64,000 nucleotides of DNA from Xiphophorus maculatus (GCF_002775205.1 NC_036454.1:28320783-28384782); one strand, 5' to 3'; numbered from the stretch's first letter, positions 52,402 to 63,045 are shown. The notes: generated by a model from the sequence alone, not told the origin. Numbers and translations are program-made.

Positions 52402-55400
52402 TCAGACTGCCTTCCTGCTGAGTCTGAGACTCAGGATCTAACAAAGCTGCGATTATTTTCTTCTGCTCTGCACAGAGAAATACAGATCAGAAGAACTAAA
52501 CACCAAACGTGTAGCAACACACCAGACGTCACAGACTCTCACCCTCTGAGCTGCCAGTTTCGTCATTTCCTCCTGCAGTTTGTTCAAGATGTGAAGGTTT
52601 GGCTTGTTCTTTTTGGCGTACTGCTGCAGCTCTATCACGCTCTTGTCTGAACTCTCCTGAGAAAAGATTGTTTTGTGCACAGAGCTTTACATGCATTCAG
52701 CTCTCCAACCCGTGGAAAAAGTGGCAGAAACAGTGCGAGACGCTGCGGATCTTCACCTTTTTGACCATCTTGTTGCTTTCTCTGCCGTACATGCGCAGCA
52801 GCGAGCCCCAGTTCTTGACATGGGGGTGAAGCATCTGGAGGATCTTCTGGGACGCCAGCTGTTTGCCGACCCTCTTGTTTTTGCCTGGTTGGGACAGAAA
52901 ACCAAGGAACAGAACTATTCTGAAAACTCTGCGTGCGTGGTTCCGTGAGGTAAGGAAGGAAAAAGTCGTAAATTGACGAGACTTAGAATTCGGTTCTACT
53001 TACACCAGCCTCGCACCGTGTGTTTCCCACACGTCATAACATATTCACTCTTCTGGTTCTTTCCTGGGATCACCTCAAATTTAATGCTGGTGTCCCCCAT
53101 TCCATGGTTTCTGAGAGAAAAAAAAAAAAAACAACAACAAAAACCCCAACATTTATCTAGGTCATTTTTAACCTTGCCACACACAAGTCAAAAAAAAAAA
53201 AAAAAAAAGCTGAAAAAACGTAACAAAAAAGCAACAAAGAGATCACTCTAGTACAGAAATAGGTAAATAATTACATTTCTGTAATTATTGGCAAAAACAC
53301 AAAGCGTAGACCGAAAAAAGGATCACTTTTAATACCTTCACCTTTTTTAATACATGCAGCATCATCAGAATCAAAACAGCCGGATCTTTCCAGTACAATT
53401 TTTGAAAACGTCTCCAAGGAATTCCAACCAAGTCTAAGCAACATAATTAAACCTTATTGCACTTGTTTAACAATTATTTTTAATATTTGTCCTGACCTTT
53501 ATTAAAAAAAAAAACAACAACCCAGAAACAAACAGAAAACCTCTCTTACCTCTTAAGCCCCCCCCCACTTCAAACCCTTCCTGCATTCACCTTGGAAGGA
53601 GTTTATTCACCTTGGAAGGAGTTTATTCACCTTGGAAGGAGTTTATTCACCTTGGAAGGAGTTTATTCACCTTGGAAGGAGTTTATTCACCTTGGAAGGA
53701 GTTTATTCACCTTGGAAGGAGTTTATTCACCTTGGAAGGAGTTTATTCTAGGCTTTATCGGTGCTGTTCTGAGCTCTACTGAATCATGGCATTTTAAAGT
53801 ACGCAATGTAAGAAATATTTCATTAGTTGGATGGAAATCGGATGCAGTTACATATTGTCACCTTCCTAAACATCTTTTAGAAAGAAAGAGGTGGTGATTT
53901 TATTATTTCTTTTGCAAAATTCACTGTTGTCAATAAAGACTTAGTCCATTATTTTTGGAAGAAAGTGATATGAAACCCGTCAGTCCCACTGGAATACTGT
54001 TGGTGTTACAGAAAAAGTTCCTAACCAGAACTCTTTTTAGCCGCTAGCCATATAGCTGATGTGCGACAGTAACAGACAGCAAACCGTTTTCCTCCCGGTA
54101 ACCCGGAAAAGAACAAACTAAAAAAAAAAACAATCAAATTTACCTTTTAAGGCACTCATGAAGAATCTGATATGGCGAAAGTAGACCTGCTTTGTTGGTC
54201 AGCTCGTACACTCGCGAGTCTTCTATACTGATATGATTAAAATACTGCAGGACAAAAACAGCAGAGGAGAGAGAGTTATTTCCGTGGTAACGATTCAAAG
54301 GTTCCTAAAGTCGGCGCGGCGTACCTCCAGCTCGTCGCCCTCGACGGGTTTCTCCTCCGAGGTCTGCTTCACAAAGTCGGGGATGAGGATTTCCAGTGTG
54401 GCTCGGGCTGAGGAGAGTTACAAGCGAGTTCGGTTCTGTTACATGTTAGCTAGCAGAAGCGCCTGGGAATCTCGTTGGCACGCTGCCATTTTATCTCGCT
54501 CCACCGCGCATGTTAATATGCAAACGCATGGAAATGAAAAAAAATAAAAACAATTAAGCAGGGTTCCATCACAGTTTCTTTAAAAATAAAAAATAAAAAT
54601 GTGTCCAGGTTCACACTTCTATTTTGTTTCCTTGCATCTTTTAAACTTGTCTGTCGAATAAGGATTACAAGCTAGACTTAATAAATTTTTGAACAAAAAA
54701 GAAATGGAGGAAGGAGCAGATAACACGTTGTTATTAATTTCCCCTGATTTCATTTGAAGACCAGTTCATCCTACAAAATTTGTACCAAAATTATGAAATG
54801 TCCCTTTTTATGATTCTTCAATGTACATGCACTGAGTACGGATAAACTGTTACAAAATAAAAGATACAAAATATTGTTTAAATATAAAAGTATTTATATT
54901 TGGGGCTGTGTGTTTATTGTATTGTTTACCGAGATAAATTTCTTATCACAATCAGATTTTGATTCATTACTGTCACAATAAATTCCAATTAACAATATCT
55001 GAAACTGTCCGTGTCGTCAGATTACGGTATGTTGACCATTTTTCTCCGCTGCTCGTTCAATGTAGCTGTGTCAATAAACATCAATTCAAAAATATGACAA
55101 AATGCAGTTACTGTGTGCATTTTAGCAATACATATTATAGTTTTTTTTTTTATGTGACTAGCATCTAGCAGCAGATCCATAGAAAATGTGCAACAGCTGC
55201 AAATGAAAATGTGAAATTACCAGCTTTGTTTTTGGCAAGTTTTTTACTGCTCGCAGTTCCTGTGCCGTAAGTGACTCCGTCTATAATGACTGAAGCACCA
55301 AAGGGTTCACTTGAGTTCTCTGTAGGGAACAAAAACAGTCTGCTGTGAGTATTCACACAAGTTATATAGAACAACAACATCACAAAACTAAAAACTGAAC

Positions 55401-58292
55401 TACTAGTTTATTTGCAAAGCATTTTCAGACAACAGCAGCTGGAACAAAGTGCTGTAAAATCATTCAAAACATGGAAAGGACCAAAAAAAAAAAAAAAGAA
55501 TAGAGGCAATAAAACAGAACTAAATACTTCCGCCATGGTGACAAGGTAATACATTTTCAGTTTGGGTATTTAGATTAGTCAAATAAGTTGAGGAGACATG
55601 TTAGTGTTAGCATTAGCCCACATGCAAACATAGAAAAGGTGCACATTGGATGCAGCTAAAAGGCTAATATTACAGGTTACTGAACCACAAAACAACAACC
55701 GTCCACTTCCTCCAGTAACTTCAGTCACTTCAAAACAACTTACCACAATCAAAAAAGTTGTAAACAGGCCGAACCTTCAGGACCCGCTGCATGTATTCAT
55801 GCAAGATGCAAACTTCAGACTTCCCATTAGGATTGATGACAAACTCTGAAAAAGAAAAAGAAAAAAAGAAGTATATTTTCAAGGAGAACTTCCCGACTGT
55901 GACAGAACCTCCAGGCCCGCGTCGCCGCACTCGTTACCCTTCTTAGTGGGAGCGTCCTGGACCGACAGGGTGATGAGCTTCTGGTTGGCGGGAAGGATCG
56001 GCCTCTCCGACTCCGCCTGCTTCCTCTTCATGTCTCTGTTGAACTGCCGCCGCTCGGCCCAGGTGCGGAACTTCTTGACGGTGACTTGTTCGAAGTCGAA
56101 GCATTTTTCCAGGTACAGACGGAATTCTTCAAGTTCTGTGAGGGATTTTTTTTTTTCTTTTAGGAGATATCCTGTTTCATATCGAAAACGGAGACCCAAC
56201 GTAACCCGTCCGCTCAACGTCAAAACTCCTTACCTACGGATTCGTCCTTGCACACCTCCACCTTGGCCTTGACCTGCCCTAAGGCGCCTTGAGCCGTGTC
56301 GTACGCCTGCCCCTCTTTGCTCTGTGTGCCGCTCTCGTCCACGCTCTCTCTGACTTGGCCGCTTTCGCCGACGGTGGACGAAGGGTGTTCCTCCTGGTCC
56401 TCCGCCGACTTGTCCTCCTTCTCCATGTCGCTAGCCTTCGCAGCAGCCTCGTTAGAGCTTACCTCCCCGTTGAGCTCCCTCTCCTCCTGGTCCTTCATTT
56501 TCTTGTAGTGTAAGCAGGGGATGCTGCTAGTCGGTGGGTCGTGTTTCTGAACAAGAAGCCACGAGAGTTCAGAAACGCTTCTTCGACAAACCCGGATTAC
56601 GTCTCAGGTTTGTAAATTAAATCTTCCAACCGAGAAGACCGCCTACGACATGCGCACTGGCTGTGTTTCTATTGACCGTAAAAAATTTGCGCAAATTGAA
56701 ATTACCAAAATAAATCTGCTCGATGGAAACACGGGAAATTTCGAGAGCGTTTCTCAGTAAAAGGTTTTTCTGTGCTAGGATGGGGTAGCGCTTTTTTTTG
56801 GCTCTATGGGTTTTCAATCTGATTCAACTTCCAAATTGAGACTCACAATTTAGAAAGTCTTTGTTTTCACAGAATGTTGTACCCGTTAAAGGTTGGACGT
56901 GCTGGGACACACTGCCTGTCGCCAACAGAGAGAGCTCCTCCAATCAGCTGAAAGGATGGCTGGTTGGTACCTTTGAGGAATTCAGCGTTTAATTTCAGAA
57001 GCAGACATAGTTTTGTAAACTTTTTCCGTGCTATATACAGTTCTTTTTTTTTTTTTTTTTTTTCAACGGATGGAAATGAGCATTTCTCTAAATCCGGTAT
57101 ATTTTCGGTAACATTGTACGCTCTTTATGCGCCGTCTCATTTAAATCAATCGATCGCTACTTGCGGAAAAGACGAAGAAGACTACAGGAAGTAGATAGAG
57201 GATGACGACGGTGTGGCATGTTTTTTAATTAGTTACTGTGTGAGCAAACTTATCCATGAGTGATTTTAATTGTGTTTCTTTTTACTGTAAATATGGCAAA
57301 TTGTGTGTTTTTTGTTTGTTTTTTTTCTTCAAAATTAGCGGAATATCAACAAATTTTGCACTCATTTGCAATGGAAACGCAGCTATTGTTAAGACATGAG
57401 CCTTTGCTGCAGCTCACCCTGATGCTGCCCGTTCCCAGGAAGTAGGGCCTGGACCAGGTGACCACTCGGGTCTCTCTGTGCAGGTAGACTGGAATGCCTG
57501 AATTATGGAATGTCATGATCCAACCGTCGGGAAGAGGCTCGGTTGGTGGACGGCCTCGACCTGTCACACGAAAAATTAACAAAGAAAAAAAAACCCAAAA
57601 CATTAATATACGGTTAATTAATGCTGCCGTGTCCCAGATGATAAGCAGATCACGAGCTGAAGACACTTAAAAGAAGTTAAACTTGTAGAAAGATCAGCTA
57701 CAGAAAATTTGGTTACTATGATGCAATACTTTACTACTGTGTGTAGTACTTTTTATTTGTAGGATCGACACCTGCATGTATGCGATTTTAATTATGCATA
57801 CGTCATAGAAATCATTATACATTTCCACAGCAACCATTTTCTTGACAACCAGTTCCAAAAATATAAAAAAAATATATTTTTACAGCATTTATCTGCACAC
57901 CATCTGATGAACTGTGACCTGAACCTCCAGAGACACATAATAAGATAGTTACAAAGTCGGCCTTCTGTCACCTGAAGAACATTTTGAGGATTAAAGGAAA
58001 ACATGAAACAATAACAAATTTTTCTGGACAATAAATTGTACTAGACGTTATTGCGATGATAACACTGTTGTTTTGAGACCATTTTTAGGTAATATGATAC
58101 ACTTCGATTTCAATGAACACTTAACATTGGAATTGGAAGACATTTTCTATATCCAAAATATAGAAACAATACAACAGAAACAACAAATAAAACAAATCAT
58201 GAAGTCTCTGGAAACAAAATTATCCTTCCAAAAAAAGGGACCAGTTGAGATCAAAGCACCAGACAGAAGACCTTTGTCCTCCAGTTTTTGGT

Positions 58293-58341
<49 letters not shown>

Positions 58342-59786
58342 AGAAAAACAATAAGTCACGCAAATGGAAATTCTTGAGTTAATTTAAATTTTTCATGCGA
58401 TTAACTGATTTATTGCGACAGGCCCAGGACTGATGTCCCAACAAGATCTAGAGGAACTAATTTATGCATTTATCTTCAGTCTGATTACTGCAGTAGTGTC
58501 TTCACAGGTCTTACTTAATACCAGCTGTATGACCGTTAAACACATCTTTAGTAGGTGTGCAAAGAAAAGGATATCTGTTACGTAAAAGACAGAAACCAGT
58601 CAGAACGAGTCCACCACTCACTTTTCAGCACGGTCTTGATTTTGGTCACCATCGGCTGCACCCCCCCTTCGCCGTCTCCGTCGAACTGGTGATCGCTGTC
58701 CCCGGCATACTTGTCCTCCGCTAAACGCATCTTTTTCGGGACTGGCATGCCCTCTTCCAGAAGAGCATCCACATCGTTGTCGAAGCCCTCCTGGAAGAGG
58801 AAGCGGTTAGGATCGGCAAACGGAAACGGCTCGGAAATGCAGTCATGAATGCTTCGTCTTGGGGAAGAACAGACCAAACCACACCAGACACAGAGACTCA
58901 CGAGGGTATATATAAAAAAAAAACGATAATACCAAAGGACATTCTCTAAATTGAATGCCTTGTACAATTTTGCGAGGTGTTATTATGGTGAGAAAAATGT
59001 ATCTTTTATTCCCCTTTAACTAACTTGTAAAAGCGGTTGAACTCTGGACAATAAAAATGAGCTCAGACGTACCTCGTAGGCGTAGGCCGACGCCTCGTCG
59101 TGCACCTCCTCCTGCTGAACTATGGCATCAGATTTAAAGCCGCCCTGCTCCCCATCGTCCCGGTCCAGGAGGTTCTCGTAGTAGTCCTCCAACTCATCCA
59201 AGACAGCAAACTCTACCTTATTCTCCAGGTCTACCTCGCTGTCCTCCGACTTCCCTCCTGCTGCGTCCCCAGCTCCACTGCTACCCTCAGCATCCTCCAG
59301 CAAGCTCATCATGTTTTCCACTTCACCATTCAGACAAGCTAAGCCGTCTTCACTTCCTGCCTCCTGGCCCTCACCTGTGTATAAAACCTTCCTGTCTTTG
59401 CCACTGCTAACGTTACTGGTACTGCTGCTGCTGCTGCCTTCAGAGAAGCTCACCCTGATCTTAACATTTCTGAGCTGCTTCAGGTCCGGCAAAAACTTGG
59501 TGACCTGAGGAGCGTGGCGGGCCGTTCTGGGGCACCGTGGGTTGGGACTGGCCTCACTGGAAAGGTGGCTACAGAAGACCAGAGAGCCCTCGCTCGTGCA
59601 CTCCTGCGTCTTTGCTTCCCCGTCCCCCGGGGTGTATGTGTGTCCATCACCACCAGAGCTAACGTCCATTACCTCTGCGTCACTGGACGTTTGCAGGGGA
59701 GGTGGTGGAGGGGCTCTGCTCTGGTCTAGGCTAAAATCATCAGGTGGCTCCAAGGGGAGAGGGGGGAGTACGTCATCTGTATCCAT
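51422..59786 (-). CDS. dgcr8: Microprocessor subunit DGCR8
   Basis: Nuclear double-stranded-RNA-binding partner of Drosha that recognises primary microRNAs. Coding exons from the start: 59073-59786, 58622-58790, 57418-57560, 56234-56546, 55938-56135, 55744-55845, 55221-55319, 54325-54407, 54144-54244, 53004-53110, 52757-52884, 52543-52656, 51422-51505. Total 784 aa (human 773). WW domain about 303-336 (Trp308, Trp330), haem-region IPCL with Cys353, then RNA-binding haem domain. dsRBD1 lies at about 514-585 ([11 protein letters not shown]), dsRBD2 at about 628-700 ([18 protein letters not shown]), and the C-terminal Drosha-binding helix at about 718-753 ([19 protein letters not shown]). The protein ends EPLCTVDV. 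The start is fixed by an in-frame TAA directly before the ATG. A Ser5 run (AGC/AGT codons) lies near 59425. Two autoregulatory hairpins are listed separately. Confidence 0.97.
51612..52056. mobile_element. MITE (AATCGATT-type) in the last dgcr8 intron
   Basis: The left end GGGCTGAAACGATTAATCG and inner AATCGATTATTCAAATGATAG are mirrored by AATTAATCAATAGAATAATCC and TACCCCTGG on the right. Such GATTAATCG-flanked elements are frequent in fish. No coding capacity. Confidence 0.5.
52374..52401. repeat. (GT)14 microsatellite in dgcr8 intron
   Basis: A pure 28-bp GT tract in the last dgcr8 intron. On the transcribed strand it is (CA)14. Confidence 0.9.
53585..53748. repeat. 20-bp minisatellite, eight identical copies
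   Basis: The unit TTCACCTTGGAAGGAGTTTA is repeated eight times with no mismatch, inside the dgcr8 intron between exons ending at 54144 and 53110. The lack of mutations points to recent expansion. On the dgcr8 strand each unit contains CAAG|GTGAAT, which resembles a weak splice donor. Because 20 bp times 3 has no stop in one frame, it looks like an open frame but is not coding. Confidence 0.95.
56655..57389. mobile_element. MITE filling most of dgcr8 intron 4
   Basis: The left end GGCTGTGTTTCTATTGACC and right end (reverse complement AGCTGCGTTTCCATTGCAAA) form an inverted pair. The interior has the GATGGAAACACG and GACGAAGAAGA wording shared with the fragment at 9645-9790. The intron is 56547-57417, so the element makes up more than 80% of it. 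There is a T-run at 57042-57063. No transposase. Confidence 0.55.
57561..58007. other. dgcr8 intron 3, left part
   Basis: AT-rich intronic sequence before the copy B MITE. Nothing else recognised. Confidence 0.4.
58008..58428. mobile_element. MITE, copy B, with an internal (AG)n expansion
   Basis: Same family and orientation as 4163-4585 (see shared blocks there), ending TTGCGACAGGCCC. At 58297-58337 the short GAAAGAGATAAAGAAAAGAG of copy A is replaced by about 20 uninterrupted AG units. It lies in dgcr8 intron 3. Confidence 0.65.
59641..59713 (-). ncRNA. mir1306: mir-1306 hairpin within dgcr8 coding exon 2
   Basis: The 5' arm (59684-59705) reads CCACCTCCCCTGC then AAACGTCCA, identical at all 22 positions to human miR-1306-5p as I recall it. 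The 3' arm (59648-59665) ACGTTAGCTCTGGTGGTG differs from miR-1306-3p at one base. ACGTCCA/TGGACGT closes the loop and CCACC/GGTGG the base. In human this hairpin, at the same place in the DGCR8 message, is cut by Drosha-DGCR8 as negative feedback. The codons also encode [22 protein letters not shown]. The wobble positions shared with human here are identical, implying RNA-level constraint. Confidence 0.88.
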
Positions 59787-60066
59787 TTAAAATATATATT
59801 TTTAATTTTTCTTTTTTGTGTGTGTGGTTAAGTTAAAACCTAAATCTAATGGAAGCTGACAACTATGAAGAAATCTTTGCAAATTTCCAATGCAGAAGAT
59901 CATCCCTGTATAGGCCACGTACCAGATGCTGAATATGCTAAGCTGACTACATTGCTCTTTTCATTAATGTAGACAGCCTTCAGAATCACTGTCTCAATTA
60001 TTGGAAATCACAATGCATTCAGCTTATTTTGGAACAGAGGCACTGATCATTCTCCGCTGCGGACAT
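59787..60066 (-). other. dgcr8: dgcr8 5' UTR part of exon 2
   Basis: The acceptor is inferred from CCCCCCCTTTTATCTCCTAG read on the minus strand, with the exon starting at 60066. The 280-nt leader holds the mir-3618-like hairpin and a 15-codon upstream ORF starting at its first bases (ATG TCC GCA GCG). An in-frame TAA abuts the main ATG. Confidence 0.6.
59942..59977 (-). ncRNA. mir3618: mir-3618 hairpin in dgcr8 5' UTR
   Basis: On the dgcr8 strand GCTGTCTACATT pairs with AATGTAGTCAGC (one T-T mismatch) around a 12-nt loop. The stretch 59954-59975 (TGTCTACATTAATG, then AAAAGAGC) is identical to human miR-3618 as I recall it. In human this is the first of the two hairpins through which Microprocessor cleaves and destabilises DGCR8 mRNA. 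The longer precursor stem extends beyond the coordinates given, and the outer pairing is imperfect. Confidence 0.85.
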
Positions 60067-60377
60067 CTAGGAGATAAAAGGGGGGGAAACGACCACAGAG
60101 AATAGGCATCGGATTAAAATACACTCAGGACCAACTTTGTAGTCTGTTCGCGCGGCAACTTCACAAACGGCCACCAAAATTACAAAAGTGAGCCACAGAC
60201 ACAAACTCGTGGAAGCCTAAAATGGAGAGCGAGCATCCCTTCAGCCTGGAGTTGCATGTTAGGCCTTATACGGTGGCGATATTCTCGATGCTAAAGTGCT
60301 AACGAGCAAACACAGACGCATGAAACACTGCTTTCGAATCAGTAAACGGCTTAATAAAACGCCGAGGAAGTACTCAC

Positions 60378-60500
60378 TGAGAGATATACGAAACGAATCT
60401 CTTCACACGGCTCCACAACCTTTTAAAATGATCTTATTTTCCAACTGCTGCCATTCGGCTCCAGCAGCAGCTCCGCCATCTTGAGCGAAAACACATCGGG
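60378..60500 (-). other. dgcr8: dgcr8 non-coding exon 1
   Basis: CAAGATGGCGGAG (ATG at 60479 on the minus strand) is the classical YY1-type initiator. The exon would end at CTCTCA|GTGAGTA (donor at 60377). It contains an 18-codon upstream ORF (60423-60479). Both the 5' end and the donor are inferred from sequence only. Confidence 0.5.
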
Positions 60501-60509
60501 CAATCTTTA

Positions 60510-60610
60510 CATGCCCCGCCCACTAGCACCGGCTTTTTGATGACGGATTGGTCATCGGGCCAATCGCAGCCTTTCCCCGCTGTTACGCAGATTGGGGATC
60601 CAGCCAATGA
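60510..60610 (-). promoter_or_regulatory. dgcr8 promoter: GC box and four CCAAT motifs
   Basis: CCCCGCCC at 60513-60520 is a GC box. ATTGG (60547-60551), CCAAT (60560-60564), ATTGG (60590-60594) and CCAAT (60604-60608) form two inverted NF-Y-type pairs. No TATA box, which fits a broadly expressed gene. Confidence 0.5.
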
Positions 60611-60990
60611 ACAGGTTCTTCATGTTAAACTCCAGACTCAAACGAATGTGGGTACCTTCGGAGCTTACAGAAGTTTTAGGTTTCACAATTGTTTATTTTG
60701 TATTATATTTAAATATTTACTCTACTGCATGGTATGATAATTTTACTTCAACCAGGATTATGACAACGAAATAAGAAACAAATGCTTTATTTCAGTACAC
60801 TTGACCAGGGGATGTCGCTGTTTGCATGCTGATGTAAGAGGAGCTACATTGCTGAATTGTAAAATTGAGACATACTGAAAGGTGTTATTTGTATGTAAAG
60901 GTGTTGGGTTTTTAAACAAATAAATCATGCTTAAGACTTCATACTTTATCATATTTAGGCACAAATAACACCACTGACTTTAATCACCTA

Positions 60991-61013
60991 CAGTTGCAGT
61001 CAGAAGTTTACAT
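60991..61013 (+). mobile_element. Solitary Tc1-like terminal repeat
   Basis: CAGTTGCAGTCAGAAGTTTACAT follows a TA and is very close to the outer terminal repeat of fish Tc1-type elements of the Sleeping Beauty group (CAGTTGAAGTCGGAAGTTTACAT as I recall). The opposite terminus was not found downstream, so the element is truncated. Confidence 0.6.
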
Positions 61014-61600
61014 AAAATCATCATAAAAATTAGAGTAAATGTGAAACCCCACAATAGCAATTTTTTTTATACCTTTCTGGAACCGTTTGGATCCAAGAGC
61101 TCAAACTTTGATCAAGTTGGGTGTTCTAATCAATACCAATAACAACCACCTGCATAATAAAACACACGTCTCAAATGTTTAGGGAACTAAATTGCATTGA
61201 AAATGTAAAAACAAACCGTCAAATATTAATTTTCCCATGACGGATTTTTTTAGACTGCAATTGAATAAACGGTATTCCATGTCTAATAGTTGTAAATTCA
61301 TTATTCAACAACAGGGAATGCCATAAATACTATAAAATTTCTGAAATACCCAAGTGCTGTCAAAGTAACCACTAATGGAGAGGGTTACCTTCATCTATAA
61401 TATGTTGTTCTGTCCTCAAACTTTGGTAATTTGACTTTAAAAGTTCCAGTCTGAAATCTGGAAGAGTCTATTTCTTTTTTAAATTTAGAGGTATAAAGTT
61501 TGACTCCAGCAACATTAGACGGCATCACGAGGACTTTATGGTTGCCTGGACAATAACAGATTAGACATTCTCAAGCATCCCAGCAGGTGTATTCTGTGAC
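61014..61600. other. Intergenic dgcr8-tango2 spacer
   Basis: AT-rich sequence after the Tc1-like end; may include decayed element interior. No exon seen. Confidence 0.35.
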
Positions 61601-61616
61601 ATGTGGATAAAACGTT

Positions 61617-61883
61617 TTTATTCATAAAAATGTAATTGTCCTTTGGCGATTTATTTAACTTAGCACAATTTAAAAAAAAAACAAAAAAACATTTGAACTC
61701 AAGGGCAGAGAATTCATGTGGTTGATGTACATGAGACAGACGGCGTCTAGCTGAAGAAAAAAGTGCACACAAGTCTTTCTGCTCTTGGTGCTGCAACGAG
61801 GGCAGAGCAGCTGCAGCAGAGTGGCTGATGGAGGGGGAAAGAGGCTGCAGAAAGGCACAGAGTTGGTCTCCTCTAGCTCATCT
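61617..61883 (-). other. tango2: tango2 3' UTR with poly(A) signal
   Basis: AATAAA on the minus strand at 61617-61622 lies 262-267 nt after the tango2 stop, giving a short 3' UTR. Confidence 0.55.
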
Positions 61884-62004
61884 TCATGCCTGGAGGTTGA
61901 ACTGGAAAGAATTGGTGCTCCACTTGCTTGCGTCGACGTCGAGCATTGTGCGCTCTGTGAAGGTGACATTCCCCTCTGCATCTATCAGGATTATTGTGTT
62001 GGTC
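61884..62004 (-). CDS. tango2: TANGO2, last coding exon (partial gene)
   Basis: The 121-nt exon follows acceptor TTTTTCCCATTCAG. It completes a split codon and encodes [20 protein letters not shown], then [19 protein letters not shown] and a stop. This matches the C-terminus of vertebrate TANGO2 (human [20 protein letters not shown] as I recall). TANGO2 is an NRDE-family protein tied to mitochondrial, Golgi and lipid homeostasis. It lies immediately upstream of DGCR8 in human on the same strand, as here. Earlier exons lie beyond the right edge; none was recognised in 62005-64000. Confidence 0.88.
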
Positions 62005-62114
62005 CTGAATGGGAAAAAGAAAAGAAAACAAAAATAAAAAAACCCCAGAAAGAACAAGTTGTCACCAGGGTCAAACAACACATCAAGGTTTTCTTAAGGT
62101 TAAATAAAAACATG

Positions 62115-62280
62115 TTTAACAAAAGTATTTGCATCCTCTGAATTTTTCCATATTTTGTCATATTACAACCAGAGGCACAAAAACGTATTTTCTGAGGTGT
62201 GTGTGGACATATTGTAGGTGCCGCTCTTATTTCATGTTACGCATGACAATCAAAAACACACAAAGAAATTGTTTTATAAT
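62115..62280. mobile_element. Tc1-like fragment in tango2 intron
   Basis: AAAAGTATTTGCATCCTCTGAATTTTTCC, then ATATTTTGTCATATTACAACCA, has the recurrent fish Tc1-like wording also seen at 29025-29240. Non-coding. Confidence 0.4.
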
Positions 62281-62961
62281 AAAATGTAACAGCAGCACCC
62301 AATGCTCAATACATTTTTTGTTGAATACACAAAGCAACGTAGTTTTTAAAAAATAAATATTTTCAAACTATTCACTTGTGATTAAATGACTGTTTCTACA
62401 CTTCCACCTGACATTAAGCCAACCTGTTGCTTTCCCCTGTCTACCCTGGTTCTTTCTCTCTTCTTCTCTTCTTTCGCTCCAACCTCACAGCTGAATTACG
62501 TGAACTTGGTGTTAAGTATGTTTTTTGGACGTTGCATCCCATCAGACTTCTCAGATACTTCATCACTGCCAAGTTCTATAATTTATCTTTTTTTATGATT
62601 CTAGTTACCTAGCTAAACAAATGATTTCTGTCTGAACAACTAAGACACAGAGTGCCGACTAGAAATAATTCATCCGCCATCACTTTGGCGCCCCCTCTAC
62701 TACAGCGCCCATATGTGTTGACATAGTTTGATACCCACTTTCAAGGTTCAAGAGGTATGAACACTTTAGCGAAGAACTGTGTCTACAGTAACGTCTGCGT
62801 CTGCTAATCCACAGCGCTATCACACCAAACGCTGCCCCCATTTCATTTTCCTGCAGTGGTTGATTTTAGATCTGAATGTTCAAAAAAATATGTCACAGTG
62901 ACTTCTTTTACTTTTACATTCTCAAAAATAAACTTATGGAATATTTTAAAGAGATAAAATG

Positions 62962-63040
62962 GTAACACTTTATTTGAAGAGGTGTCCATAAAAATCTAAC
63001 GTGACACTGTCGCAAACATGACACAACATGTCGTGAAGGA
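62962..63040. mobile_element. End fragment of the foldback MITE family at 19360
   Basis: GGTAACACTTTATTTGAAG, then GTGACACTGTC and AACATGACACAACATGTCGTGAAG, matches the left arm of the element at 19360-19694 (GGTAACACTATTTAACGGGG ... CACCTGTCATGAAG). Truncated by the next repeat. Confidence 0.5.
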
Positions 63041-63045
63041 GTAAA

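Noticed and set aside
53585..53748. CRISPR-like repeat array
   Set aside because: Units are directly adjacent with no spacers, in a vertebrate intron; it is a minisatellite.
53592..53897. Repetitive 101-residue open frame with a 20-residue period
   Set aside because: Product of the 20-bp minisatellite having no stop in one frame; it lies in a dgcr8 intron with no splice context.
61785..62141. Plus-strand frame of 118 codons
   Set aside because: It is antisense to the tango2 last exon and 3' UTR, which have clear splice and homology support on the minus strand.
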